Shown: positions 1-11,217 of the stretch, piece by piece
Layout: every line of letters starts with the position of its first letter
Numbering within the stretch: position 1 is the stretch's first letter
DNA from: Batillaria attramentaria
Taxonomy: Eukaryota > Mollusca > Gastropoda > Batillariidae
NCBI GenBank assembly: GCA_018292915.2
Contig: JACVVK020000083.1
Location: 1,187,501 to 1,251,500, forward strand
Length of the DNA stretch: 64,000 nucleotides
Direction: 5' to 3'
Notes under the pieces: generated by a model
Databases searched by the model: none
The model's input: only the letters and a program-made list of their open reading frames with translations
Told to the model about the DNA's origin: nothing
Translations under genes and position numbers: made by a program

Positions 1-415
1 TTGAGTATCATGCACATTTTGACGGAGAAAACGGAAAGTGCAGTCTAATGGACACGATAAAACACGATTAGCCCGAAAAACGCAAACATATTTTTGTGCC
101 TTCAACGTGATCTGCACTCTAACTAGATTCAATCTGTTTTGAAAACGTAGCCTTAACAGTGCAAACTTCGGCAACATTAAAAACAAACAAATCTGCACAA
201 CTTTCACAAAAGTCTACACGACCCCCCGCCCACACGGTAACCTAAAGGGGATGCGACAACACTAATCAAACAGATCGAACACAGCCGAACAAAACATTTC
301 TACACACTGGATTGACATCGCGAGAGAAGAATCGTTTCGTACGTACAAAATATTCATCTTCACTGCTGGGTAGGGGACTGAAACTAAAATCAATCAAATG
401 TGCCAAGCGCGCGCC
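1..415. other. Unannotated AT-rich stretch
   Basis: No repeat, RNA gene or convincing coding frame is visible. A short frame from 312 reads through the adjacent G-run and has no recognisable domain. Confidence 0.5.
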
Positions 416-467
416 GGGGGGGGGGGGGGGGGAGCAGGGGGGAGGGGGAGCAGGGAAAAAAGGAAAC
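416..467. repeat. G-run and G-rich tract (possible G-quadruplex)
   Basis: An uninterrupted run of about 17 G is followed by several shorter G blocks separated by A or C. The arrangement satisfies the usual four-G-block rule for a quadruplex on the plus strand. Whether it folds is inference. Confidence 0.6.
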
Positions 468-680
468 AGAATCGCGCGTCTGCTCTTGACGTTAACGTAT
501 TGTTCGCGTGCGCTTTTCCCATTAAGTGAATTAAGTTACTCTTTTGCTCTCTCGCTCTGTGTCTGTTACATCGTACAATAGAACTGACAAAAAAAGATCG
601 GCGCGTGTGCGGTAGAGGCGGGTAGCTGACTAGCTCATCTTTACACTAGCACAAAGCATCATGTCGAGTTTTCTTGTCAG

Positions 681-718
<38 letters not shown>
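681..718. repeat. (TTG)n microsatellite
   Basis: About 13 TTG triplets. It creates spurious Gln/Thr/Val homopolymer frames. Confidence 0.95.
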
Positions 719-719
<1 letters not shown>

Positions 720-732
720 GCAGCTTGGATGG

Positions 733-734
<2 letters not shown>

Positions 735-801
<67 letters not shown>
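735..801. repeat. (CA)n microsatellite
   Basis: About 33 uninterrupted CA units, 16 bp after the (TTG)n tract. Confidence 0.97.
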
Positions 802-802
<1 letters not shown>

Positions 803-864
803 AGCTTCCATGAGCTTGGGACATTGTTTTTCTGCTTATTATATTTCCTCTTGAGTGATGTATG

Positions 865-975
865 TCGGTTAACGTCCTTTTTCACCACGTATTGACGAAG
901 GAGCAACGAGGAAAAAAACAAAACAAAATGACACATATTTCGTTGCCAGCCGGGTATCGAACCCAAGGAAGGCAG
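865..975 (-). mobile_element. SINE-A copy 1, diverged
   Basis: Read on the minus strand, this region aligns with the SINE-A consensus: a degenerate B box, CCCGGCTGGC, then CGTTGC and CACCACGT-like blocks, ending at GTTAAC. It is clearly older than the other copies, with several substitutions and a local A-rich expansion. No target-site duplication is recognisable. The G-run at 979-998 abuts its 5' side. Confidence 0.6.
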
Positions 976-978
976 AGC

Positions 979-998
979 GGGGGGGGGGGGGGGGGGGG
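979..998. repeat. Poly-G run
   Basis: About 20 consecutive G, followed by AGAGGAGGGG and a (GGT/GTA)n stretch. Confidence 0.95.
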
Positions 999-1110
999 AG
1001 AGGAGGGGTGGTGGTAATAGTGGTGGTGGTATAAAAACCGTGTCAAGCTCCGCCATGCCCCTATAACGTTCATCCACTCCAGAAACGTATTTACATCAAC
1101 GCTGACAATA

Positions 1111-1123
1111 AACACACGCACGC

Positions 1124-1175
<52 letters not shown>

Positions 1176-1206
1176 GAACACGCACACGCACGCACGCACA
1201 CGCACA

Positions 1207-1274
<68 letters not shown>
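1111..1274. repeat. (CA)n microsatellite with CG interruptions
   Basis: Three CA blocks are separated by CGCA/CGCACG variants. Interrupted structure suggests an older locus than the pure tracts elsewhere. Confidence 0.95.
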
Positions 1275-1278
<4 letters not shown>

Positions 1279-2110
1279 CCGTACAGCTGTTAAAGTCTCT
1301 ATGTTCGTAGCGCCGCTGAGATGGCAAACTTCCGCTTTCAAAACTCCAAGGCTGTTTTGGTAGATAGAAGGATGTTTCACATTTGGCCGTCGCGACCGTT
1401 TTTCGTGTGACTTTGTGGCTTCTACTATTTAGAACGACTTTCTTTGAGCCTAGGAGACTGGGCCTCGGCATATCTTCTAAAAATAGCCACCAATCAGCGC
1501 CGTCTATCTGGTCCTCAGTCCGCAACCACCTGATGTCGTCTGCTCAGTGCGCGGTACAATTCTAGAGCAACATATACGCCGACCAGAGTCACAACTATGG
1601 TTTCAGTCGCTATACTGTGACCCGAGTGACTGATTCCGATGCACAGCACAGAGCAAGCACACCCGATAAACAGTTCTCCCACACGCTGTTGCACGCCTGT
1701 CATCATAGGTATTGAGACTTTAACAACCACAACTGACACGATAATAAACAGTCTTCATTTAATTGCTCGTCACAATGACCCACAAATCATCCACCCAGCT
1801 GGCTCCTCTATCAATCAAGCCGAAATCTCTTGGAGAATAATAGAACGATCTACGAATAGTGTTCCACCTATCCCGGATTCACAATTGATCAATGATTTAT
1901 GATGTGGAGTGTGGTCAAGTGTGACGTTTGACGAAACGGCTAATGATTGATGTGTATATTTAATAGGTGCTGAGACCGAACAAGGAGACACTCAAGAGGA
2001 ACGTTGAAAACAATACAAAGCCATGAATACGTCAAGAAGCCAGACCCAGTTTCTGCTGAATGTCATTTTATGACGACCGACCTCGACCTTGGATCCACAC
2101 AGAGAGGGAC
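1275..2110. other. Unannotated stretch
   Basis: No repeat or gene signature. One CCAATCAG motif lies near 1490. Short frames (60-87 codons) show no domain. Confidence 0.45.
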
Positions 2111-2117
2111 GTGTGTC

Positions 2118-2209
<92 letters not shown>

Positions 2210-2281
2210 CGTGCGTGTGTGTGTGTGTGCGTGTGTGTGTGTGTGCGTTCCCCCCACCCCTGTCTCTCTCTCTCTCTCTCG
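2111..2281. repeat. (GT)n then (TC)n compound microsatellite
   Basis: A long (GT)n tract with late GCGT interruptions runs to about 2246. A CCCCCCACCCC bridge leads into (TC)n to 2281. Confidence 0.96.
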
Positions 2282-2420
2282 CTGTGACAATAATTGTTCC
2301 TTCAACTAGAGAATTATTCCTTCATTCCCAATGCTATTTTATGACAAGGAATAACGTACACTATTTCCGGATAGTCTGCTGGCAGCTGCTGTGGTAATGC
2401 CTACCTACGTTCAGCAGTTT

Positions 2421-2460
2421 TGTTGTTGTTGTTGTTGTTGTTGTTTGTTTTGTTTTTTTG
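2421..2460. repeat. (TTG)n / T-rich tract
   Basis: TTG triplets grade into TTTG and poly-T. Confidence 0.85.
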
Positions 2461-3482
2461 GTTTAAGTTCAGGATCCTGGCATCTGGTGTGACTGTGTAA
2501 GGCGCTACTAAGGGGTATCACCGGAAACACTCCCGTCCACTTTGACAACACCCCGTGTACCAGCTAGTGGGCTTGGAACGACACAGGCCTATAGTGTGTT
2601 CGCTTGGGCAGGTGAGGGTGGATGAGAACAGACGGTAGATGGGAACAGATTAAGAGTGTGACAAGGTAGTGTTTGCTTCGCATGACAATAAACTACAATA
2701 CCCCCCGGGGAGTCATAACTACGATGTCGTGACTCGCACAATGAGCAGATCTGACATGACGATTTGACTGCTGTGGACGTTCTACTGCCAGCCTTTTGTT
2801 TTTCCCGAACAGTATTTTAAGTTTATGGGATTTCCAGGCGAGGTTTTGCGAAGAGTGGGCGGAGCGATAATTACAGTTTATTACCAGCTCATTACATGAA
2901 AGGTTGGGCAGTTAAGATCTCGGGTGGTTTATGGTTTAGTCTGTCGGTTCTTGCACACATTCTACCACCATCTGGATAAAGGGCGTAAGTGGCATGCATC
3001 TGATAGGCGCTTGGGCCCTTTAACCAGAAATGGGTAGATTCGTCTCTGATTATAATGATAATGGTGGCGGTGAAGTTCTTACGTGTGGCAGTTTCATACG
3101 ACTCAAGACTGCACGGGCAGCCACGAATTCTAGAATATTTATGTGGGTCGGCGGGCTGACGATGCCTGTGGGTAGCTGTTGTCTCTGTTGCTGTTGTCTT
3201 TGCTGGTATGTAGTATATATCAGATATCAAGTGTGAACGCTAGAAATCTCACGTCCATCCCGCGAAGAACAGTAGGCTGCGGCCGGTGGCGTGGAAAACA
3301 GAGATACTGCCGCACGCACCAGAACGAATAGCAGGTTGGAGGTTTGCAGGTAAAGTGGCGCTTGGCAGCGGCAGGCTTTCGGTGCTTCATCCTTCAGCCC
3401 TGCGGCGCCTTGAACGTCTCAGAAGATAGTATGTGCCGAGGAATAGTCATACCATACTGTACGATACCACAACATGCCATCC
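2461..3482. other. Unannotated stretch
   Basis: No defensible feature is seen. Short frames on both strands lack recognisable domains. Confidence 0.45.
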
Positions 3483-3676
3483 AGTAGTAGTACTAGTAGT
3501 AGTAGTAGTAGCAGCAGTAGTAGTAGTAGTAGTAGCAGTAGTAGTAGTGGTCATAGTAGTGGTCATAGTAGTAATCATAGTAGTAGTAGCAGTAGTCATA
3601 GTAGTAGTGGTAGCAGCAGCAGGAGTCGTAGTAGTAGTAGTAATAGTAGCAGTAGTAGTAGTAGTAGCAGTAGTAA
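3483..3676. repeat. (AGT)n trinucleotide tract with AGC/GGT/CAT variants
   Basis: About 65 triplets, mostly AGT. Because the unit is 3 bp, all frames are open and give poly-Ser, poly-Val and poly-Tyr artefacts on both strands. Confidence 0.95.
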
Positions 3677-4259
3677 TGTGTGTGGGTGTGTTGGTGGCTG
3701 TGTATGCAAACGCGCTCCATCACTTTTCATATCTCACACTATTAGTTGTCAGTCAGCTCTGACGCAACAGATCTGACCTTCCAATCGCACACCCCGAGGT
3801 GACGTCACATAACTTGACTGCATCACTGCCACGTCAGTGTCTACCTCTCCTGGCAAAACGACCCCCACTTCTTTCTACAGGGCCCGCCCCATCCAGACGC
3901 TCATCATTGTTTCATGTCGTATAAACCAGCGGGATATTAGTTCCGTGACACTGGCGCGCGCCGGGTCTAGTCAGTCTAGCACGTGAGTACACCATAATAC
4001 CCAGTCCAAACACGGGCTGGGATGAAACCCATCCTTCGTCAAACAAAGTCTAACCTACGCCATCCTGCAGCTCGTGGCCCGGCGTCAACACTAGTTGGTC
4101 ACAGTCTGGTATCGGCCGGGACTCGGGACTCGCCGTAGATTGGAGTTATGGGGAACTGACATGGTTCACAGAGTGTTGGACTGATTTGCATGGTCACTCG
4201 TTGATTTGAATCGGCCTTTCATAATTGTGGCAGGATGGCACAGCATGTAAAGCCGGCTC

Positions 4260-4450
4260 TTAACTGGGCACTGCGGAGCGCCACAGTGCTGTCCACAGTT
4301 GTGATTTTGGGGGTTTCCGCCACTGTGGCGTCATCACAGCAATCTGGATTTCTAATAGCCACAACTGTGACTGTGGTTTCCACAACAGATTCTGATTGGC
4401 TGTACTACGTCACTCGGCGCGCAAACATGGCGGACAGTGCATCTTCAATG
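4260..4450 (+). promoter_or_regulatory. Candidate promoter / first exon
   Basis: Seen: inverted CCAAT (GATTGGCTG, ~4393), a CRE-like TACGTCAC (~4407), then AAACATGGCGGAC (~4425), which matches both a YY1-type core and a good start context. Upstream are RUNX-like TGTGGTTT and several CACAGTTGTG / CACAACTGTG palindromes (4295-4375). The ATG at 4429 would read MADSASSMGLSPSTAVF and stays open to ~4561. No splice donor or protein family is recognised, so a gene here is inference only. Confidence 0.25.
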
Positions 4451-4956
4451 GGTTTGTCACCGAGCACAGCTGTGTTCAGTTTTGTAGTTACGTGTAGTAG
4501 ACACACCGAGCGCAACGACTGTGACGTGCACATGTGTGTTTCGCACGCTGTGCCCAGTTAAGAGCAGGCTTAACATTGATATATCTTTACATTTACTACA
4601 TTTCGCACGACTCTTTGTGTTTTCGGGTTTTTGACCAGTATAATGCGAAAATCAGGCAAAAGGCTAACGGTTCTTATGACGGCTCTTACTGCAGCAAACA
4701 CGAGTCTGATCAAAGTGCAACAGTCCTACCAAGCCAGTTTTAAATCCATGCAAACTATGAATTAACTATATTTTTTTTTACTTAGGCCACTGGTGCACAA
4801 CGCCACACGTACTGGGTAGGAATTGTGTTAAAGTTAGATATGATGCAACCCAGAAGTCGTTGGTACACACTTATTTTGGTGTATTCTGGACGAGTTATAC
4901 AAACAGGTCCAGTTCACACAGCCAGAAGACACAGGCAACGTTTTGGTATAAGGACA

Positions 4957-4958
<2 letters not shown>

Positions 4959-5019
<61 letters not shown>
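4959..5019. repeat. (GT)n microsatellite
   Basis: About 30 uninterrupted GT units. Confidence 0.97.
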
Positions 5020-5021
<2 letters not shown>

Positions 5022-5276
5022 CTACCGCCTAGGGTAAGGGTCGAATCACACCGCTTCACACGAGTGAAAGAGAAAGTCCGAGACTCTCCCTTCATATACT
5101 CCTATCGCGGCCGAGTTCCGGCAAAGAGGCACACAAGCTATCCCAGGACCGTCTACGTGCTATGACCAATAAAAGGGTTGTTCTTACCGATTACAGTTGT
5201 AGAATTTCATTAGCACATTTCCTTGGGAGTACGGCTAGATCGCTGGGACATACATCAACAGCTTTTGTTGATGGCA

Positions 5277-5292
5277 CTCGCTCGCTCGCTCG
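5277..5292. repeat. (CTCG)n short tetranucleotide repeat
   Basis: Four CTCG-type units. Confidence 0.85.
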
Positions 5293-5447
5293 CCTATTGC
5301 TATCGATCGTCAGCACGAAAGAGAACGACTGAGTCAGCTAGGTGAACAACTGGTCCTGGGGAAACAAATGGGCAGAGCGGGATACGGTCCTGGGGTCAGT
5401 GGAGAAGCGGGTTCATGTTCGAGTCGTCAGTTTGGTGTGGTGTGGTG

Positions 5448-5568
<121 letters not shown>

Positions 5569-5692
5569 TCTTCCTGTTCTTCTTGTTAACAGTGAACTAC
5601 CACCTTCATCATACTGCATGTCTTGCTGTTGGTACTTAACTATTAAAAAGCCCATGCAAATATCACAATTTCACTTGAAATCTTCACACCAC

Positions 5693-5790
5693 TAGGAGCC
5701 ACTTCAAGCCACTATTACACAATTTGCAGCGGTCTTGGGCCTAGCGGGAAGGCCCACGCCTTGCGAAATAGTAGCTTGAAGTGGCTCCTA
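5693..5790. mobile_element. MITE-3: 94-bp foldback element with TA flanks
   Basis: A terminal inverted repeat beginning GGAGCCACTTCAAGC (5695) is mirrored at the other end (to 5788) with one mismatch in 22. Both ends abut TA dinucleotides (5693-5694, 5789-5790), as expected for a Tc1/mariner-type TA duplication. The spacer of ~50 bp contains a secondary hairpin (GGGCCT...AGGCCC) and has no coding capacity. Superfamily assignment is inferred from the TA only. Confidence 0.55.
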
Positions 5791-6154
5791 CTGGCGTGCA
5801 GCGGCTTGTTCTTTTTAACAAGTCCTATCATATGGCGGGCAGGGTCGGGCTGTTAATAGTTAACAGTTAAAGGATCTCCTCTGCCACTAGAAGGCCAGTA
5901 TGGTGTAGATGTACAGTCTTGTGTATCATTAAAACCGTTCCTATCTCTTTTCTGTGATAACATAAATGAAAAATGCACTGAGTTCATTGTTTCCATTGCC
6001 GTTTTACCCTCAGCGTGTTAAAAGTGTAAATTGGTTGGTTATGGTTATTGGTTTGGTAAAAGGTAATGTGTTAACCACAATAAACCGCGCTCTTGTAGGA
6101 AAAAAAACCCTTCTAAATTTTTTCTGTCATTATGTTTAAAAAAAAATACCAACT
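5791..6154. other. Unannotated stretch
   Basis: AT-rich sequence with a few A-runs. No gene or repeat seen. Confidence 0.45.
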
Positions 6155-6168
6155 CTATCGCCAATATA

Positions 6169-6296
6169 GTTCGAATCCATATCCCGACAAAGGCCAAATA
6201 TTTGTGCTGGCGTTTTCATCCTAGCCCCGTCTATGCTACCACCCGTATGTGGTGGAAAAGGACGTTAAACCCCTCGAATCCCCCCAACCCCCACCC
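6169..6296 (+). mobile_element. SINE-A copy 2, 5'-truncated
   Basis: Starts at the B box (GTTCGAATCC), then carries the conserved body (CAAATATTTGTGCTGGCG, GTGGTGGAAAAGGACG) and C-rich tail. A perfect 14-bp target-site duplication CTATCGCCAATATA lies at 6155-6168 and 6297-6310. The A-box half of the tRNA-like head is missing. Confidence 0.9.
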
Positions 6297-6934
6297 CTAT
6301 CGCCAATATATCACACATGCTGATTATCTGTTTGGAGTGAAAGATCAGGGAAAGTACAAAGTTCACGCCCTAAAGGCCGTGTCAATAAATTCGCGAGCTG
6401 CCGGTCGATAACCAAACTATCTGTGCAGATCCTCATCTCCCAGCGATACACACTGCCTCTGTGTCTATTCATGAAAAAGATTTATCATTATTTATTCGAG
6501 CCTGTAATCAGCGCAGGCCAAGATCCACTGGGGACCGAAGCGCCTAGACAACTAACATGTACGTAGCAAAGCAAGTTAGACTATTATATATACGGCACGA
6601 GCTTACCGATCAATACAGCACACGAAGGACACTAGCAAAATCGAACGCACGTACTGGACACACGATGCATCGCCATCGACCACTGCACTTTACACAAGAT
6701 ACTCTTTCTGTTTTCAAGACGCGAGCTGGCTGCTCGGACCACCATTGCAGTATTGTAGTTTACTGTTCATTTTTAAAAATTATTTTGACGAGAAGTATTG
6801 TGTTACTTGCAGGATGTTTAGTTTAATGCCCTTTTTATTATTATTTTTTATATATATATAAAACTACGACGACACTAAAGGCAAAGATCTCAACAGAGAA
6901 ATACAATTTTTATTTAATCTTGAACCAGATATAA

Positions 6935-7075
6935 TGATGATGATGATGACGACGACGACAATGATGGTGATGACGACGACGACGATGACGACGACGACAA
7001 TGATGACGACGACATCTATGACGGCGATGACGATGATGATGACTTGATATAGAGCGCATGCATTCACCCTAAATG
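6935..7075 (-). mobile_element. Tail C copy 1 with (GAT/GAC)n tract
   Basis: A GAT/GAC triplet tract (6935-7043) joins TTGATATAGAGCGC and a TGTGTGCTCAAGAAGC block. Read on the minus strand this is a GCGCTATATCAA-type 3' end with a trinucleotide tail. It resembles six other stretches in the window. I take these to be 3' remnants of one retroposon class; the body is absent. Confidence 0.4.
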
Positions 7076-7960
7076 TGTGCTCAAGAAGCTTACATTGAGG
7101 TTTCAGCAGAAGGATAGCGAGAGAAAAAAAAAAATGAGGTAACGCAGTGCATATGTACGTGTTAATTGTATACTAGCAAGAAGTCTGAGCTATTCACACA
7201 AACCATAAACTGAGAAATCACTAGCCAGCATACGATCAGCTTTGTCAGACGATTCCTGCTAGCCGTACTAGCGTTGCAAAAACAAAACATACTAAGATCG
7301 ACAAAGAGGAAACACAGTAATTTTTCACCTAAAACAACAGTCCTTCCAAAAGGACAAATGTCTCCCTATTATTAAAGTTAATCCGTTAATGGCTGTCTGC
7401 TGAAGGAAAAACACACGAAGCCTGTGATTTTACAGCACACTGCTTTTCCTAGTGTTTGCTTTTGCCTTTTTTTTTCTCTCTCTCTTTTTAACAGCGCTCT
7501 GAAAAAAAACCCGGGAGGGATGTATCTCTTTCTGCGTATACACATTCTGAACCTTCAGCATTTCACAATGTATACTGTCCATAATTGTAATGTAAGGCCA
7601 ACCCTAGCCTGCACGCCCTTCTAATTTTTGTTTGTTGACGTTTGACGATTTGCGTCTACTTCTTCTTGTTCTTCTTCTTGTTCTTCTTCAAAAAAAAAAA
7701 TTAAAAAATCGAAGAATGTCCCCTACATCATCCTTACAACTTATCCCCCCCCCACCCCAACCCCACCGCCTCTTGTTTTTCCCCCACCTACAGATCCAAA
7801 CCACTCTACCCTTAGCCGCCCCCCAAAAAGATTGATGCGCATCGAGCATGCAACGTATGGATAAGGGGATGACTTTTAACCCCCTAGAGGCATGAAAATT
7901 CATACGTTATTTTCCACCCACCACTCTGGGCCAAACATTTCTTGTCCCTCCGGCTCCCTC
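7076..7960. other. Unannotated stretch with pyrimidine patches
   Basis: Contains a (CTT)n patch with poly-A near 7662-7700 and C-rich patches at 7745-7830. No gene or transposon seen. Confidence 0.4.
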
Positions 7961-7974
7961 CCCGCGTGACAACT

Positions 7975-8665
7975 CCTGACCGAGATATCAGGCAGCGAGA
8001 TGACGCAGGGCTGTATACATGTGAAGGGGGGGGGGGGGGAGAGGGAAGGAAGGAAAGAACGAAAGAAAGAAAAAAGGAAAGACAGAAAGAAATTTCGGCC
8101 TCAGTTTTTGCGTAATCGAGAAATCCGGCAGCTTGATGGCGGCTGGTTGCGTAAGTGCGTGGGGAAAGAAAGAAAGAGGTAAGGAAGGAAGGTAAGAAGG
8201 GCGGAAGAAAGAATGAATGAAAGAAAATTTGGCCGCAGTGTTGAGCGGGTCCAATCGTCATCGAGATTTGAGGCCACGTGATGAAAACTAGATGTATAGG
8301 TGCATGGCAAAAGAAAGAAGAAAGGAAAAACAACATCAACAACAACAAAGAGACGAGAGAGAGAGAAAAAAGAACAGTAAAGGGAAAGAAACCAAGAAAA
8401 GAACAGAAGACAGAAAGAAAAATCGGCCTCAGTTTTGATGTAACCGCAATCGAGATATCAGGCCGCGTGGTGACGCCTGGATGTGTAGGTGCAAGGGAAA
8501 ATGAAGAAAATTCGGCCTCAATTTTGGTTTGGGATTGAGATATCAGGCAGCATGATGACTCCTAGCGGTATAGATGCAACGGAAAAGAAAGAAAGAGATA
8601 AAGAAAAGCAAAAAGAAAGATAGAGAGAAAACACGCCCTCAGTCTTAGTGTAATCGTAAAAGGGA
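7975..8665. repeat. Minisatellite with polypurine spacers
   Basis: A core of about 80 bp recurs about six times, with blocks TTCGGCCTCAGTTTT, ATCGAGATATCAGGCAGC, GATGACGCC and TATAGGTGCAAGGG. Cores start near 7975 (partial), 8092, 8226, 8421, 8508 and 8633 (partial). Most are followed by a purine-only spacer of GAAA/GAAG/GGAA units whose length varies from about 10 to about 100 bp. The long frames here are composition artefacts. Confidence 0.8.
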
Positions 8666-8807
8666 AGAACATCAAATGCAAACACCTTCTTCTTCCAGCA
8701 GGCTATGCTGAGTTACTTGACCATCACCTACCACTGTGCCGAATGTGCATGGTGCACAACGGGAAAGAAAGAAACAAGTTGAACCGGTGGAGTGGGTTTG
8801 GGTGATG

Positions 8808-8870
8808 TGTGTATGTGTGTGTGTGTGTGTGTGTGTGGTGGGTGGGTGTGTGTGTGGGGGGGGGGGGGGG
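8808..8870. repeat. (GT)n plus G15 run
   Basis: GT repeats with GGTGGGTG interruptions end in a 15-base G-run at 8856-8870. Confidence 0.92.
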
Positions 8871-8994
8871 AGTGGGGGTACAACGTGCTGTTTCGGGTCT
8901 CCGTTGTTTCGTAACTACAGCAAAGTCGATCTAGTTATGGCGTTCGCATGGAAAACGTGATGATTACACAGAGCGGCATGCCGGGACGGGAGTG

Positions 8995-9100
8995 TGAGAG
9001 CTGGGCGATTTCTCTCCTTTCTCATTGGCTGTAATTGGTCCCTTTTGTATGGGCTGCCCTCTATTCTCGTAAGCGGCGAGAATATCGCGCGGTGACATAT
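8995..9100. promoter_or_regulatory. Weak candidate promoter: paired inverted CCAAT boxes
   Basis: CTCATTGGCTG and TAATTGGTCC lie within about 15 bp (9020-9040), followed by a CpG-bearing segment (AGCGGCGAGAATATCGCGCGG, ~9072-9092). No TATA, initiator or downstream coding exon was recognised. Confidence 0.15.
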
Positions 9101-9348
9101 TCCATCCATCAGGAGACAAGGGCAGACTGGTCGCCATAGGAAGATCAGTAACCTCCCTTCCTCATGTCAATTTCTGCCTGATGTAGGCCTTTTGCTTCTC
9201 TGGGACAAGAGGAAGTGATGTCGGTGATAAGGACTATGATAGTGGGCAGCCGTTACAGGTGCTGCCATTCATTGTATGAATGGTTTTGGTGAAAGCTGCA
9301 TGACTGGTTCGAAGTGCTGCCAACAATCAAACTTGTCACAGGCACTGG

Positions 9349-9378
9349 CTAGTTAGCTATTTAGGGCTTAACGCCGCG
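9349..9378 (-). mobile_element. Element B stub: 30-bp 3'-end insertion with TSD
   Basis: Only 30 bp are inserted. On the minus strand they read CGCGGCGTTAAGCCC and then the start of a tetranucleotide-like tail. The insert is bounded by a 17-bp duplication, CTTGTCACAGGCACTGG (9332-9348) and CTTGTCACAAGCACTGG (9379-9395), with one mismatch. The bounded TSD makes a genuine, extremely 5'-truncated insertion far more likely than a chance match. Confidence 0.85.
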
Positions 9379-9395
9379 CTTGTCACAAGCACTGG

Positions 9396-10150
9396 AGTCA
9401 TCCAGAAGATAAATGCTTTCTGTTTCATACATATTTTACGTGACATATAACAGACTAGTAATTGCTTTCCCGGATCACACTCTAGATCACGAATAACTGT
9501 GCACGCTTATACACACCCCAACTCAAACATTTTTTTCCCCTAAGAAAAGAAAGATCTGGAACACAGTTTCACTGGCTTCGAGAGAGAGAGAGAGAAATCA
9601 GTAAGAAAAATGTCCTCGGGAGACAATTCGAAAATTGAGTCGAATGGCCAGCGAAATCAGATGGGAATTCACCCTCAAGACGTCAGCACGTTCTCCTCAG
9701 CAGGGAGGGAAAAACGGGAACAGATTCATCACTTAGTGCCAAGAACACTGGCAACTGTTCAACCCACAGCGCTGCTTCAAACGACTCTGTTTCGTCCCGA
9801 GTGATCTCCCCTACTAGTACCCCCCCCCACCCCTCCCACCACCATCTGATTTATCTGCCCCTAACCTAGAGGAACTGGGTCAAATAAATCCCGATTCACG
9901 TGACATCAAGTCATTCATTTTCAAAGCAGGTAGTCACACAGCAATTGGCGGAATGAAGGCAAATGAGCTGTTTTCCTTGCTAGGCGTTGTCCGAAAGTTT
10001 CTGTAGCGTATCGCTTGTGACGTCATGCATACATTGGTAAGCTGAGGAAAGGGGTTGATCTGGCGAAGCAAGCTTCAACAAAATTGCCAGAACTCTTTCA
10101 GGACATCTCTCCCCTTCTTCCCACCTCCCACCTCCGTTAACCCCCCCCTC
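9396..10150. other. Unannotated stretch
   Basis: A short (GA)n lies at ~9581-9596 and C-runs near 9820. A 64-codon frame at 9610-9804 has no recognisable domain. Confidence 0.4.
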
Positions 10151-10152
10151 CC

Positions 10153-10156
<4 letters not shown>

Positions 10157-10229
<73 letters not shown>
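10157..10229. repeat. (CA)n microsatellite
   Basis: About 36 uninterrupted CA units after a C-rich lead-in. Confidence 0.97.
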
Positions 10230-10230
<1 letters not shown>

Positions 10231-10887
10231 CGTCCACCCTCATCTTGAAAAAAGGGCTTAACCGCCACAGATTTGAAAAGCGCTTAAGCCCTTTTTCCCA
10301 CAGACTGTAGTCGTATCTGGACAGAGGAGCTTTACGAATCACTTCAGCTGGACCAGTAGGGAACCAGCTTACGTCACGGCCCTGGCAAATTTCCTAAATT
10401 CATTAAGGGGCCTTTTGGGATCACGGACAGCCCGCTCGCATTGTCCAGCCCCGGCTATGGCAGTGGGAAGGTTAAACCAGCATTGTCTGTTAGTCTAATT
10501 GGCAACTGTCCGAGTCCGTGGTCTATGATATAGCCTGGGTCGTGGTTGGCCAGACGGGAAATGGGCAACGGCTGGGAAAGTTGTAATCGTGACCTTGACC
10601 TTGACATACAAGGTATCATTATTGGTAGCGATGGTGCCCCGGGCTAGACAGAGGCACATCTGGGCAACGAACCCTTAACACAATAAATCAGGAAGCACTT
10701 GCAAAAAAAATCAAAAAAACCCGAAGGATGGTAAGCATTACAGCGTACAACGCTACACATAACAATCCTTTCAATTTCTAAAGAAATGCGTATGAAGAGA
10801 CGCAAAACAACCGACTGTACAAAATAACTGTCCTTGAGCGTTTCAGGCGGAAGAGACGGATATATATATGCGCCGGGCAAGAGCTAA
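10230..10887. other. Unannotated stretch
   Basis: No gene or repeat recognised. Confidence 0.4.
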
Positions 10888-11217
10888 CCATACCACACCA
10901 TACCACACCATACCATACCATACCATACCATACCGTACCGTACCGTACCGTACCGTACCATTTGCGCGACGTCAAGCCCTAAAAAAACTAACTACCTTAC
11001 CATGCCATAGTCCAACAACAGGCGTCACCATACCATACCATACCATACCATACCATACCACACCACACCATACCATACCATACCATACCATACCATACCA
11101 TACCGTACCGTACCGTACCATACCATACCACACCATACCATACCATCTGCCCGGCGTTAAGCCCTAGATAACTAACTAACTATACCATACCATGCCATGG
11201 TCCAACAACAGGTGTCG
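10888..11217 (+). repeat. Duplicated composite: (ATACC)n plus retroposon tail
   Basis: Two units (about 10888-11029 and 11030-11217) each contain an ATACC pentanucleotide array with GTACC and CACC variants. Each is followed by a GGCGTTAAGCCCTA / GACGTCAAGCCCTA block with an (ACTA)n tail, then TACCATGCCATGGTCCAACA. The middle block is the 3' end of the element B class in plus orientation. The simplest reading is a stub insertion next to, or seeding, a pentanucleotide array, then duplication of the whole. Confidence 0.8.

Noticed and set aside
3433..3776. Poly-Val, poly-Ser and poly-Tyr frames
   Set aside because: Artefacts of the (AGT)n trinucleotide tract, open in every frame.
10868..11167. 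99-codon His/Tyr/Thr/Pro-rich frame
   Set aside because: Translation of the (ATACC)n array.
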